Origin: JABISG01 sp963581435
GTDB lineage: Bacteria > Planctomycetota > Planctomycetia > Planctomycetales > Planctomycetaceae
DNA length: 19,890 bases
Reading direction: 5' to 3'
Assembly: GCA_963581435.1 (NCBI GenBank)
Contig: CAUZOL010000104.1
Location: 1-19,890 of the forward strand
The position numbers and the translations under genes were made by a program. Shown one piece after another: positions 1-7,971 of this stretch (the first letter of the stretch is position 1; every line of letters starts with the position of its first letter). Below the pieces are notes generated by a model, which was given only the letters and a program-made list of their open reading frames with translations, was not told the DNA's origin and ran no database searches.

Positions 1-407
1 AAGTCGCGTGGCCACCGAATCCTTCGGTCCGCTCAATTCGCTCGCACGCCAACCCGCGAATACAACCGTCGAGCCGCTTCACGCTGCGCATACGAATCGT
101 CAAAATGGACATCCACGTGCAAAGTGGCAAAGGTGCGCAATGAATATGGGCCATGAGAAACATTGCGGCATAGAAGTTCGGTCAGCAATGGAGCGTTGAC
201 TGACCCAATACACCCCTCTCTTCCCCCTCTTCGCGATCCTCTGCGTCAGCGCGGCTTTGGGTCAAAATCTGCCGGCGACTAACCGCACCACTCACGCAAT
301 GTTTATGTCGCGTCGAACCGATCTTGCGGTCATGTGCTGAATTCCAGTACAAAACGCCAACATCTACCCGCGACGATGGTTGGCCCAGGGAAAGGAATCC
401 CGCCTAA
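1..407. other. Left-edge region without a convincing gene
   Basis: I see no supported gene here. A 63-codon open frame at 8-199 has no recognisable domain, signal peptide or hydrophobic segment and looks like chance. Around 211-262 a pyrimidine-rich stretch containing TCTTCGCG and CCTCTGCGTC resembles a decayed arm of the CGCAAAG-type inverted element at 14755-14989, but this is only suggestive. The last part must hold the lpxD promoter, though I could not pick out a convincing -35/-10 pair. An AAAGGA about 11 bases before the lpxD ATG may serve as ribosome binding site. Confidence 0.5.
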
Positions 408-1496
408 ATGCCTACCCTACAAGAGCTTGCATCATCTCTGAATGCTGAGGTGCGCGGCAATTCGGAGTGCTTCATCCAGGATGCGCAGGCAATTGAAAAA
501 GCCAGCGAAGAAGACATTACATTTGCCGGCGACGAAATCAAATTGCGTAAACTGCCAGATTGCCGCGCCGGCGCGGTGATCGTTTGCCGCGACCACATCG
601 ACAGTCTGCCTGAATTGCCGCCCGAAATGGCCGTGGTGGTGGTCGAAGACGCCGCCACAGCATTCATCGAAGTCTTGACGATTCTTCGCCCACAGCGTCC
701 GCGGCCGGTAATCGGAGTTTCCGCGCAAGCATTCGTCAGTCCGTCGGCCCAGGTCGGTGAGGAGACGAACATTCATGCCGGTGCCAGTATTGGCGATGAC
801 GTTATTATCGGTGAGCGATGCGACATTTTGCCCGGAGTTTGCATTGGGCCGGGCTGCCGCATTGGCGACGACGTGACCCTGTACCCTAATGTCGTCCTCT
901 ACGGCGATGTTGTCGTTGGCAACCACGTGCAAATTCACGCGTGCTCGGTGATTGGTGCCGACGGTTTTGGCTATAAGCTGATCGACGGCCGCCACGTAAA
1001 AACTCCGCACTTCGGCAGTGTGCGAATTGACGACCACGTTGAAATCGGCGCATCGACGACGATCGACCGCGCGATGATCGGGCAAACCATCATCGGCGAG
1101 GGAACCAAGATCGACAACCAAGTAATGATCGCCCACAACTGCGAACTCGGACGTCATAACCTGCTCGTCTCTCAGGTCGGTTTTGCAGGCTCGGCAACCA
1201 CCGACGACTACGTGATTTGTGGCGGGCAATCCGGCGTGGCGGATCACGTTCACGTGGGGGAAGGCAGCATACTGGCGGGGCGAGCTGCCGCGATCAAAGA
1301 TGTTCCCGCCGATGCCACCTATATGGGCGTGCCAGCGCGATCTGCGGCTGAAGCGATCAAGATTGCAATGGCACCTAAGAAGATTCCCGAGCTGCGCAAA
1401 GGTCTTCGTAAACTCGAAGCACAAGTCGATCAACTGTCGTCGCGACTCGATGCGCTGTCGGAGTCGGGACAATCGAGTTCGAAGCCGGCTGCTTGA
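408..1496 (+). CDS. lpxD: UDP-3-O-acylglucosamine N-acyltransferase LpxD
   Basis: This cytoplasmic enzyme adds a 3-hydroxyacyl chain from acyl-ACP to the 2-amino group of UDP-3-O-acylglucosamine, the third step of lipid A synthesis. The 362-residue length fits the family. Residues 1-100 form the uridine-binding N-terminal domain. Residues 105-310 are a left-handed beta-helix made of hexapeptide repeats (for example VIIGER, CRIGDD, VEIGAS, TIIGEG). The GADGFGY motif is at 183-189. IDNQVMIAHN at 235-244 carries His243, which by family alignment is the general base. Residues 326-350 look like the C-terminal helix that packs in the trimer. The ATG has AAAGGA upstream. lpxI lies 99 bases downstream in the same direction, so co-transcription is likely. 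lpxA, fabZ, lpxC and lpxB are not in the window. Confidence 0.97.
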   Translation: MPTLQELASSLNAEVRGNSECFIQDAQAIEKASEEDITFAGDEIKLRKLPDCRAGAVIVCRDHIDSLPELPPEMAVVVVEDAATAFIEVLTILRPQRPRPVIGVSAQAFVSPSAQVGEETNIHAGASIGDDVIIGERCDILPGVCIGPGCRIGDDVTLYPNVVLYGDVVVGNHVQIHACSVIGADGFGYKLIDGRHVKTPHFGSVRIDDHVEIGASTTIDRAMIGQTIIGEGTKIDNQVMIAHNCELGRHNLLVSQVGFAGSATTDDYVICGGQSGVADHVHVGEGSILAGRAAAIKDVPADATYMGVPARSAAEAIKIAMAPKKIPELRKGLRKLEAQVDQLSSRLDALSESGQSSSKPAA

Positions 1497-1595
1497 TGTC
1501 GCAACCAAATCATTGCCTACAGTTTTTCTCAAACGATCTTTTTCGGGTACTCGGCCAATTGCCATGAAATTCTTCAACGCGAACCAATCGTTGCC

Positions 1596-2477
1596 GTGAC
1601 CATCAACTCAAACACACAACCCGAACGCGTCGGGCTGCTTGCCGGCAGCGGGCAGTTTCCGATCCATTTCGCCAAGGCGGCGAAATCACAGGGTTTTTCG
1701 GTGCACTGCGTTGGTGTGTTGGGTCTGGTTCCCGATGAGTTGTCGGAAATCTGTGACGGCTTCTCCGTCGCGCCGCTGGGACGGGTCGGCAAAGCGATTC
1801 GGCTGTTTAAGCGGGCCGGCGTCCAACGGGCTGTTATGGCTGGGAAAATCGAGAAGACGGCGTTGTTCGAGCGTTTTCGTTGGATTCGGAATTTCCCCGA
1901 TCTGCGCGCGTTGAGCGTGTTGTTTCGGTACGCCCGCAAGGACAAGACCGACGACACGTTGTTACTCGCTGTCATCCGGGAATTCGCCCGCGATAATATC
2001 ATCTTCGAATCGGCCCTCAATTTCTGTCCGGAGCTTCTCGTGAAACACGGATTCCTTACCCGCCGCAAGCCCTCGCCTGCGCAATGGCGCGACATCAAAT
2101 TTGGCTGGAAGATGGCGAAGGAAATGGGGAAACTCGACATCGGGCAGACGGTGGTCATTAAAGACACGGCCGTGATCGCCGTCGAAGCCATCGAAGGCAC
2201 CGACGCCGCCATCGGCCGCGCGGGCCAGCTGTGCAAACGCGGTGGTCTCACCGTCGTCAAGGTGGCCAAACCGCAACAAGACATGCGATTCGACGTTCCA
2301 ACAATCGGTGTTCAGACTTTGCAAACAATGCACGAAGCCGGAGCACGCGTGCTGGCGATCGAAAGCGACATGACCATCATGCTGAACCAAGAGGAAGTCG
2401 CCAAGCTGGCCGACAAGCTCGGCATCGCGATCGTCGCATTGAATGCCAACGAAATTAAGCTGCGCATCGCATCGTAA
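1596..2477 (+). CDS. lpxI: UDP-2,3-diacylglucosamine pyrophosphatase LpxI
   Basis: LpxI (DUF1009 family) hydrolyses UDP-2,3-diacylglucosamine to lipid X and UMP, replacing LpxH in many bacteria. The 293 residues match the family. The N-terminal domain opens with VGLLAGSGQFP (12-22), the characteristic LpxI start. The C-terminal domain carries KDTAVIAVEAIEGTD (189-203) and PQQDMRFDVPTIG (226-238). The conserved aspartates there (229 and 233) include the likely equivalent of the metal and substrate residue Asp225 of Caulobacter LpxI, though which one is a guess. The start is GTG. It is the first usual start codon in frame after the lpxD stop, and the protein begins just before the conserved VGLLAG strand. 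No strong Shine-Dalgarno is visible. Pairing with lpxD fits a lipid A operon. Confidence 0.95.
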   Translation: MTINSNTQPERVGLLAGSGQFPIHFAKAAKSQGFSVHCVGVLGLVPDELSEICDGFSVAPLGRVGKAIRLFKRAGVQRAVMAGKIEKTALFERFRWIRNFPDLRALSVLFRYARKDKTDDTLLLAVIREFARDNIIFESALNFCPELLVKHGFLTRRKPSPAQWRDIKFGWKMAKEMGKLDIGQTVVIKDTAVIAVEAIEGTDAAIGRAGQLCKRGGLTVVKVAKPQQDMRFDVPTIGVQTLQTMHEAGARVLAIESDMTIMLNQEEVAKLADKLGIAIVALNANEIKLRIAS

Positions 2478-2493
2478 TCGCTTCTCTGTCGAA

Positions 2494-2555
2494 GGGTGCC
2501 ACTGGCCTGTCGCCGGTGTTCACCGTGCTGCACTGGCGACACGCCTGTGGCACCC
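2494..2555. repeat. Long imperfect palindrome with GGGTGCCAC termini
   Basis: Two 25-base arms (2494-2518 and 2531-2555) are inverted complements at 22 of 25 positions, with a 12-base loop. The outer ends are GGGTGCCAC and GTGGCACCC. It lies in the 86-base gap between the convergent lpxI and FHA genes, so it could stop transcription from both sides, although neither side has a U-run. A matching half-arm, GGGTGCCACTGGCGTG, occurs at 19830-19845. Two copies in one window suggest a dispersed palindromic repeat family (REP or MITE-like) rather than a dedicated terminator. Confidence 0.8.
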
Positions 2556-2563
2556 CAACCCGA

Positions 2564-2989
2564 TCAGATATCGTTCTCGTCCGAGAGCATCCACACGTCG
2601 CTGTCGCTGTCTTGATTGGCCGGGAATGAGGGATCCGGAAGCTCGCCGGGAAGATCATCCAGCGTATTGGTGGCGAGGTAGTCTTCGTTGTCGTCCGCCT
2701 CGTCGGGGCCCATGTGGACGCGGAATTTTGCACCGGCGAATGCCAGCTCGTCGCCCGGTAGCAGCGCACCACTGGTCACTCGTTGACCGTTCACCTTGGT
2801 GCCGTTGGTGCTTCCAAGGTCGCGGATGAACAACAGGCCGTCGGTCTTGACGATGAGGCAATGCAGCTTCGAGACGCTTCCCCGATCAACCACCAAATCG
2901 CACAGTCGCGACTTGCGGCCCACAAGAATTACGTCCTTCTTCAGTACGATCGGCTCGTCGCCTTCAACCGGAATGAGTTGTGCCAACAT
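2564..2989 (-). CDS. FHA domain protein
   Basis: This is a small cytoplasmic phosphothreonine-binding module protein of 141 residues. The forkhead-associated core spans about residues 12-95, with VGRKS at 23-27, S40 and H43 of the SxxH motif, the STNGT loop at 60-64, and N67-G68. These are the residues that contact phosphopeptide in the family. An acidic, proline-containing tail (95-141) has no recognisable domain. The open frame extends 33 codons further upstream, but ATG 2989 is preferred because GGAG sits six bases before it and the FHA fold begins right after it. Partner kinase genes are not in the window, so its signalling role is unknown. It converges on lpxI across a palindromic repeat. 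Confidence 0.9.
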   Translation of the reverse strand: MLAQLIPVEGDEPIVLKKDVILVGRKSRLCDLVVDRGSVSKLHCLIVKTDGLLFIRDLGSTNGTKVNGQRVTSGALLPGDELAFAGAKFRVHMGPDEADDNEDYLATNTLDDLPGELPDPSFPANQDSDSDVWMLSDENDI

Positions 2990-3266
2990 GTTCCGCTCCA
3001 ACGCCAGCCCGATGTGAGTTCCTGCCAACGAACGGCAAGTGAAATGAACAAGGGCAGGCAATGCCCACGATTGCTCTTCGCAACGCACTATACACCTGCC
3101 AAATCAATTCTCCCACCTCGATCCACTTGATGTCAAGTGGCGATATCCTGCTCCGGGGACAATTAGGGATCAACATCACACCGCGCAAGACACTTTCACT
3201 CCTGTCGACACCTATCATCCTTCGGTTTGCAAAGGAACCCGCGCAAGAGCGGATGAACTCTCAGTG

Positions 3267-4658
3267 TTACCACTTGCCCGTTATTGCGACGGTCAGCCCC
3301 GCTTTCTGCAGGTTGACGAATAGCGTCGTACCGTCGGGTGAAAAGCACGATCCGGCGAGTTCTGTGTCCAGATGATTTTGGGCCAGCAGATAGAGATCTC
3401 CCTTGGGAGTGACGCCGACCAAACGGCAAGGTGTATCGCTGTGATCTTCGCAAACAATCAGGTCGCCCGAGGCGGCAATCGTCAGGTTGTCGGCTTTGTG
3501 AAGCAATTCGGTGTTGTTCGGCTCGATGAACAATTCCAATATCCCAGGATGATCCTTCTCGCGTGCCGTTCCTTCATACGGACTGGGAATGTATCGCCAG
3601 ATTTGCCCCACCTTTTTCGCACCGCCGCTGGTGCAGGCAAAGTAGATTTCGTCTTTGCCCGTCCAAATCCCCTCGCCCCGAGCGAAGCGCGCGGCGCCGG
3701 TTTTGTGGCCGCGGTAACGTAAATCATCTTTCGGCGAATCGATCTCTTTCATGTCGATCCACTCGACAGACATTTTGCGACCGACACCGAACGTTCCGGC
3801 CACTGCATCCCAGTTGCGGGTGTCAGCACTCTTCTTATCGACTATCTGCAAAGCCTGCAGCTTTCCGCCTTCGGCCAATCGGCCGGGCTTCTTCGGCAGG
3901 AAACGGTAGAACAGTCCATCGTCGCGGTCTTCCGTCTCGTAAACGGTTCCCGATTTGGGATCGACGGCAATCGCCTCGTGGTTGAATCGCCCCATCGCCT
4001 TGAGCGGTCGCGGTTCGGCCAGCGAAATCTCAGAAGTCGCCGGCACCTCGAAGGCGTAGCCGTGATCTTTTTCGGCGAAATATCCGTCCTCGTGGAGTCC
4101 GGCTCGAATGACGGTTTCTTCGCAGGTGATCCAACTATTCCAGGGAGTTGGACCGCCGGCACAGTTGCGGTAGGTGCCAAGCAGGCTCATGAATTGCTGT
4201 TCGACGCGCTGCGTCTTCGTGTTGAAGACGACTGTGCTGGTGCCGCCGGCTCCCGGCGTTTTCCCGTTGCCGTAATCGTAAAGTCGCTTACGATCAACCT
4301 TCGTCAGCCGTTCGTTCTTCTTGCCGAACGCGTTTCCGTGATCGGGAAGCAGTTCGTGATTACGGATGAGAATTGTGCGACCGTTCGGGCCGGCGAATGT
4401 TGCCATGCCATCGGGCAGGCCGGGAAGCAGAAGCCCGTCATTGAGTTTGTCGCCGGTACGGGAAATGATGCGATACTGGAACCCGCGTGGTAAATCGAGA
4501 ACTTTTTTGGCATCCGGAACGAGCGGCCCGTATTGCTCGACGAATTGGTCGCTCCGTTGGTCACTGTTGGCAGCACCACAAAAACTGCGAAGCCCATAGA
4601 AGCCGGCAGCCACACCACTTGAAACACTCAGGAAACGTCGGCGAGAAACAGAACTCAT
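3267..4658 (-). CDS. Tat-exported PhoX/DUF839 family protein
   Basis: The protein has 463 residues. A twin-arginine signal is visible at the N terminus (SRRRFLSVSSG, residues 5-15, followed by a hydrophobic stretch), so it should be folded in the cytoplasm and exported. The rest matches the DUF839/PhoX beta-propeller family. Visible family motifs are IRNHE near residue 98, PWNSWITCEE near 171-180, GRFNHEAIAVDP, ETEDRDDGLFYRF, and NLTIAASGDLIVCEDH near the C terminus. In characterised PhoX enzymes, glutamates and a cysteine in comparable motifs bind calcium and iron. The CEE here may serve the same role, but I cannot confirm activity. Phosphomonoesterase is the natural guess, although many planctomycete DUF839 proteins are uncharacterised. 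AAGGA lies nine bases before the ATG. It is divergent from the SGNH hydrolase gene. Confidence 0.9.
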   Translation of the reverse strand: MSSVSRRRFLSVSSGVAAGFYGLRSFCGAANSDQRSDQFVEQYGPLVPDAKKVLDLPRGFQYRIISRTGDKLNDGLLLPGLPDGMATFAGPNGRTILIRNHELLPDHGNAFGKKNERLTKVDRKRLYDYGNGKTPGAGGTSTVVFNTKTQRVEQQFMSLLGTYRNCAGGPTPWNSWITCEETVIRAGLHEDGYFAEKDHGYAFEVPATSEISLAEPRPLKAMGRFNHEAIAVDPKSGTVYETEDRDDGLFYRFLPKKPGRLAEGGKLQALQIVDKKSADTRNWDAVAGTFGVGRKMSVEWIDMKEIDSPKDDLRYRGHKTGAARFARGEGIWTGKDEIYFACTSGGAKKVGQIWRYIPSPYEGTAREKDHPGILELFIEPNNTELLHKADNLTIAASGDLIVCEDHSDTPCRLVGVTPKGDLYLLAQNHLDTELAGSCFSPDGTTLFVNLQKAGLTVAITGKW

Positions 4659-5017
4659 CGGTTATGGTCCTTCAATTGGTCCTGGGAGATGAATTGAATT
4701 CGTGTGTTGTAATTGATGGTGTCTCAAAGCCCGCGGACTGCGGCCCGGGGGATCGAACACTGAAGCATCGGGAATGCAACGGTGGTGGGTCTTCGATATG
4801 ATATAACGGTGCGCACTGAGTGTCGGTATGCAATCCAACACATGCTTTCATTCAGGATACTCGATGGCGCGGGTTGGCGACAGCCGATGCCCGGTCAACG
4901 AAGAGCACAACCAGCGTCTTCATCTCTTCTTCACAGTGTCTTCGCGGGGGCTTCACACGGGAGCTTCACACCGGTTTCCACGTGCAACCGGTTCGATCAC
5001 AAAATAGACCAGTGGAT
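4659..5017. other. Divergent intergenic region
   Basis: This 359-base spacer separates the divergent PhoX-like and SGNH hydrolase genes and must hold both promoters. A GTG at 4820 opens a frame into the SGNH gene, but the 66 extra residues look non-conserved and lie before the obvious membrane anchor, so I treat them as untranslated. Apart from the extended -10 candidate at 4799-4807, I see no strong element. Confidence 0.5.
4799..4807 (+). promoter_or_regulatory. Putative extended -10 promoter for the SGNH hydrolase gene
   Basis: TGATATAAC fits the extended -10 pattern TGnTATAAT at all but the last position. No good -35 is visible 16-18 bases upstream. Transcription would start near 4813, leaving a leader of about 205 bases before ATG 5018. 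This is a motif match only. Confidence 0.3.
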
Positions 5018-6508
5018 ATGACAAGCGAACAGGCATCCCACTCCATGCGAAACGGTCGGCGACGATGGTTGTTCCGGACGGTGGCGGTCGTGTTGGGGCT
5101 GTCGATGTTCGTGCTGCTGGAACTCGCCTTGGCAGTGCTGGACGTTGGCGGATTGAACGAGCAGGACGATCCGTTTGTCGGCTTCGACGATGTTCGCCCG
5201 CTGTTCGTGCTGAACGAATCGGGTACGCGGCTAGAAATTCCGCCTTCGCGGCATAAGCTCTATTTTGCTCCGGAGTCGTTTCCAGCGAAGAAAAAGAAAG
5301 ACACATTTCGCGTTTTTTGCCTGGGAGGTTCGACGGTCCAAGGGCGACCGTATTCCACCGACACATCGTTCACCAAGTGGCTGCAATTGAGCTTGGAAAC
5401 TGCTCAGCCCGAACGAAATTGGGAAGTCATCAACTGCGGCGGCATTTCGTATGCCAGCTATCGGTTGGTACCGATCCTAGAAGAGTGCATCGCCTACGAG
5501 CCGGATCTGTTCATCGTCTGCACGGGACACAATGAGTTTCTCGAAGAGCGGACGTACGGACACATCAAGCAAACTTCGGCAGCGATGAAGGCGACACACC
5601 GATTCGTTTCGCAGTTGCGAACGTACTCTCTGCTGTGGGAGGCCTATCAATCTCTAACTCAAGCGGATGCATCCTCGACAGGCCGACCAAACCTGTCCGT
5701 CGATGCCGATGCGCTGCTCAATTACAAGAACGGCATCGAGGCGTTTCATCGCGACCCCGTTTTTCGTTCCGGCGTGATCGCCCATTACGAACACAATGTT
5801 CGGCGGATGATTACGCTTTCGCAGAATGCGGAGATTCCGCTGATTCTCATGCGTCCCCCTTCCAATCTGAGCGATTGCCCGCCGTTTAAGTCGCAACATC
5901 GCGATAAGCTATCACGGGAAGAACTCGCCCGCTGGCAAACGCTGGTCCAGCAGGCGCAGAACCATTATCGCGACGACCTGTTTCAGTCGGTTCAACTGTT
6001 TGATCAGGCTCTCGATGTCGATGACGAGTACGCGGCGACACATTACGAATTGGGGCGATGCCACCTGCTGACAGGAAGTCCGGATCTCGCACGCGAATCG
6101 TTCTTGAGGGCGCGCGAACTGGATATCTGCCCGCTGCGAATGATCGCCCCGTTGGAGAATGTGTTGACCGACGCTGCGGCCGATACCGGCACTCCATTAG
6201 TTGACGCCTACACGCTACTGGAAACGGAATGCCGACACGGGATTCTGAGTGGTGAAATACTGGTTGACCACGTCCATCCAAAATTCCGCGGACATCAACT
6301 CATCGCCAACGCATTGACCCTCACGATGACCGAGCGGGGCTGGGTCACGCCGCAAGTCGACTGGAAGGAACGCCGCGACCGCGTCTATCGGCAGCATTTC
6401 GATTCACTGAAAAGCATTTACTTTGGTCGGGGACTGAGAGAATTGAAAGCGCTGCGCGCCTGGGCCGCCGGCCGCGCCAAAGAGCCGACAAGTACGCAAG
6501 AGCCGTGA
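5018..6508 (+). CDS. Membrane-anchored SGNH/GDSL hydrolase with TPR-like insert
   Basis: The 496-residue product has an N-terminal transmembrane anchor (about 19-41) after a basic RNGRRRW segment, placing the catalytic part outside the cytoplasm. SGNH blocks are visible. Block I is CLGGSTVQG with nucleophile Ser105. Block II is INCGGISYASYR around 138-149. The GHNE of block III is at 170-173. Block V is DHVHP with Asp417 and His420. Between blocks III and V, residues about 309-372 contain a TPR-like helical pair (QSVQLFDQALDVDDEYAATH, then YELGRCHLLTGSPDLARESF). The family removes acyl groups from lipids or polysaccharides, and the substrate here is unknown. ATG 5018 was chosen over the GTG at 4820. 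ATG 5045 is another possibility, with AGG upstream. It converges on a DUF1501 gene 37 bases away. Confidence 0.85.
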   Translation: MTSEQASHSMRNGRRRWLFRTVAVVLGLSMFVLLELALAVLDVGGLNEQDDPFVGFDDVRPLFVLNESGTRLEIPPSRHKLYFAPESFPAKKKKDTFRVFCLGGSTVQGRPYSTDTSFTKWLQLSLETAQPERNWEVINCGGISYASYRLVPILEECIAYEPDLFIVCTGHNEFLEERTYGHIKQTSAAMKATHRFVSQLRTYSLLWEAYQSLTQADASSTGRPNLSVDADALLNYKNGIEAFHRDPVFRSGVIAHYEHNVRRMITLSQNAEIPLILMRPPSNLSDCPPFKSQHRDKLSREELARWQTLVQQAQNHYRDDLFQSVQLFDQALDVDDEYAATHYELGRCHLLTGSPDLARESFLRARELDICPLRMIAPLENVLTDAAADTGTPLVDAYTLLETECRHGILSGEILVDHVHPKFRGHQLIANALTLTMTERGWVTPQVDWKERRDRVYRQHFDSLKSIYFGRGLRELKALRAWAAGRAKEPTSTQEP

Positions 6509-6523
6509 AGGTTTTCATCCCCA

Positions 6524-6547
6524 GATTGCGCGGCGTGCGGGGCAATC
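6524..6547. other. Short hairpin in the convergent gap
   Basis: GATTGC (6524-6529) and GCAATC (6542-6547) form a 6-base-pair stem between the convergent SGNH hydrolase and DUF1501 genes, overlapping the DUF1501 stop codon. No U-run follows on either strand, so a terminator role is possible but weak. Confidence 0.3.
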
Positions 6548-7913
6548 AAATCAACTCGGGAATCGGTCGACCGCTATCGAGAATGTAGTGGGGACGGCCG
6601 GAGTGATCGTTGAACGTCCATTGCGGGTCGATGCCCAAATGGCGGTAAACGGTCGCCAGCAAATCCTGTGGTGTGTACGGTTTCTGGGCCGGGTATTCCG
6701 CCTTGCTATTGGTTGCGCCGACCACCTGTCCCATTCGCAAATCTCCGCCCGATAACAGCGCCGTATAGGCTTGCGGCCAGTGATTGCGACCGGCGCCCGT
6801 CGTGTTCTTGCTCAAACGTGGCGTGCGGCCGAACTCACCGACGACAACGATCAAAACCTTTCGGTTGAGACCGCGTTCATGGATGTCTTCGATGAGCGTG
6901 CTGACGGCCTGATCCATGTACGGCAGGCGAACCTTCATGTATTTTCCGAAATGTCCCGGGCGACCCGCATTTGAGATATGATCGTCCCAGTTGGTGAATT
7001 CCTGCCCAGTCTTGGGCGTATTGAAATACACATTGATGACGGCGGTTCCGGCTTCGGCCAGTCGGCGGGCAAGCAGACAACACTGCCCCCACTGGTTGTC
7101 GCCGTATCGTTCACTGAGTCGAGGGTCTTCGCGTTTGATATCGAATGCTTTCGCCACTTCCGGACTGGTGAGCATTTGGAAGGCGAGGCCGCGAAACTTC
7201 TCGATGCTGCCGAGTTCACCCGCGACGTCCAGATCGTTGCGCATTCGATCGAGTTGCCGGACGAGTTGTTGGCGGTTTTTGAGAAAGCGGGAATCGCGAC
7301 CGGCAGCCAACTTGACCTGAGGCGGTGTATAACTTTTTGACGCGGGGTCGCCCGGCTCGAATGGGGCGTTATGCAATCCAAGATAGGTCGGCCGTGTCAT
7401 GTAGGGTTTTCGGGGAATCGCAACGTACGGTGGAATCGCCCTGGTTTTCATACCGCGAATCTTGCCGGTGATGTGGCCGAAATCGGGGTTCTCGCTCTTC
7501 GACTGTGATGTCGGATCGAGTTTCGTCGGCCGCTTGCCGGTAAGGACGACGATGCCGCCGTCGCTGTGAATTCCGACATCGTGATGCAGCGACCGCACCA
7601 GCGAGAATTTGTCGGCCAGTTTCGCCTGCAGCGGAAACAACTCACAGAAATCCATGCCGGGGACGTTACTGGAAATCGGCGAGAAGATGCTGCGGTAATC
7701 GCTCGGCGCATCGGGCTTGAGATCGTACGTTTCCAATTGCGACGCACCACCATGCTGATACAGCATGATGACCGACGTATCCGGCGCAGCCGTTTGACCG
7801 GCGGCCGCCCGAGCGGCGAGGACATCGGCCAATGTGCCGCCGCCCAACGCTAACGCACCAATTTGCATGAAGCCGCGGCGGGAGACAGGGCCACGACAGA
7901 AGTCGCCGTTCAT
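6546..7913 (-). CDS. Tat-exported DUF1501 protein (second of a pair)
   Basis: This 455-residue protein belongs to DUF1501, a family expanded in planctomycetes and related to the alkaline phosphatase/sulfatase-like fold; biochemical function is unknown. A Tat signal is visible (SRRGFMQIGALALGGG, with Arg12-Arg13). Family motifs are HGGASQLETYDLKP near the start of the domain, FGRTPR, GRNHWPQAYTALLSGG, and YTPQDLLATVYRHLGIDP near the C terminus. The frame opens with TTG directly before the ATG. I choose the ATG at 7913 because AAGGA lies seven bases upstream. It starts 58 bases after the stop of the other DUF1501 gene, so the two probably form an operon. The usual DUF1549/DUF1553 cytochrome partner is absent on both sides. 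Confidence 0.93.
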   Translation of the reverse strand: MNGDFCRGPVSRRGFMQIGALALGGGTLADVLAARAAAGQTAAPDTSVIMLYQHGGASQLETYDLKPDAPSDYRSIFSPISSNVPGMDFCELFPLQAKLADKFSLVRSLHHDVGIHSDGGIVVLTGKRPTKLDPTSQSKSENPDFGHITGKIRGMKTRAIPPYVAIPRKPYMTRPTYLGLHNAPFEPGDPASKSYTPPQVKLAAGRDSRFLKNRQQLVRQLDRMRNDLDVAGELGSIEKFRGLAFQMLTSPEVAKAFDIKREDPRLSERYGDNQWGQCCLLARRLAEAGTAVINVYFNTPKTGQEFTNWDDHISNAGRPGHFGKYMKVRLPYMDQAVSTLIEDIHERGLNRKVLIVVVGEFGRTPRLSKNTTGAGRNHWPQAYTALLSGGDLRMGQVVGATNSKAEYPAQKPYTPQDLLATVYRHLGIDPQWTFNDHSGRPHYILDSGRPIPELI

Positions 7914-7971
7914 CAATGGTTCCTTGATTCCAATCCAACACCTACCAGAGGTTTTGATTCTGCCCCTCGTG

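Noticed and set aside
432..1577. 381-codon open frame antisense to lpxD
   Set aside because: It mirrors the lpxD coding frame, has no domain or signal, and lpxD is certain from its hexapeptide repeats. Long antisense frames are expected at this base composition.
2990..3088. 33-residue extension of the FHA protein
   Set aside because: ATG 2989 has GGAG at ideal spacing and begins at the FHA strand; the extension has no domain content.
4820..5017. 66-residue N-terminal extension of the SGNH hydrolase from GTG 4820
   Set aside because: The extension looks non-conserved, sits before the basic residues and membrane anchor, and would start almost at the putative transcription start.
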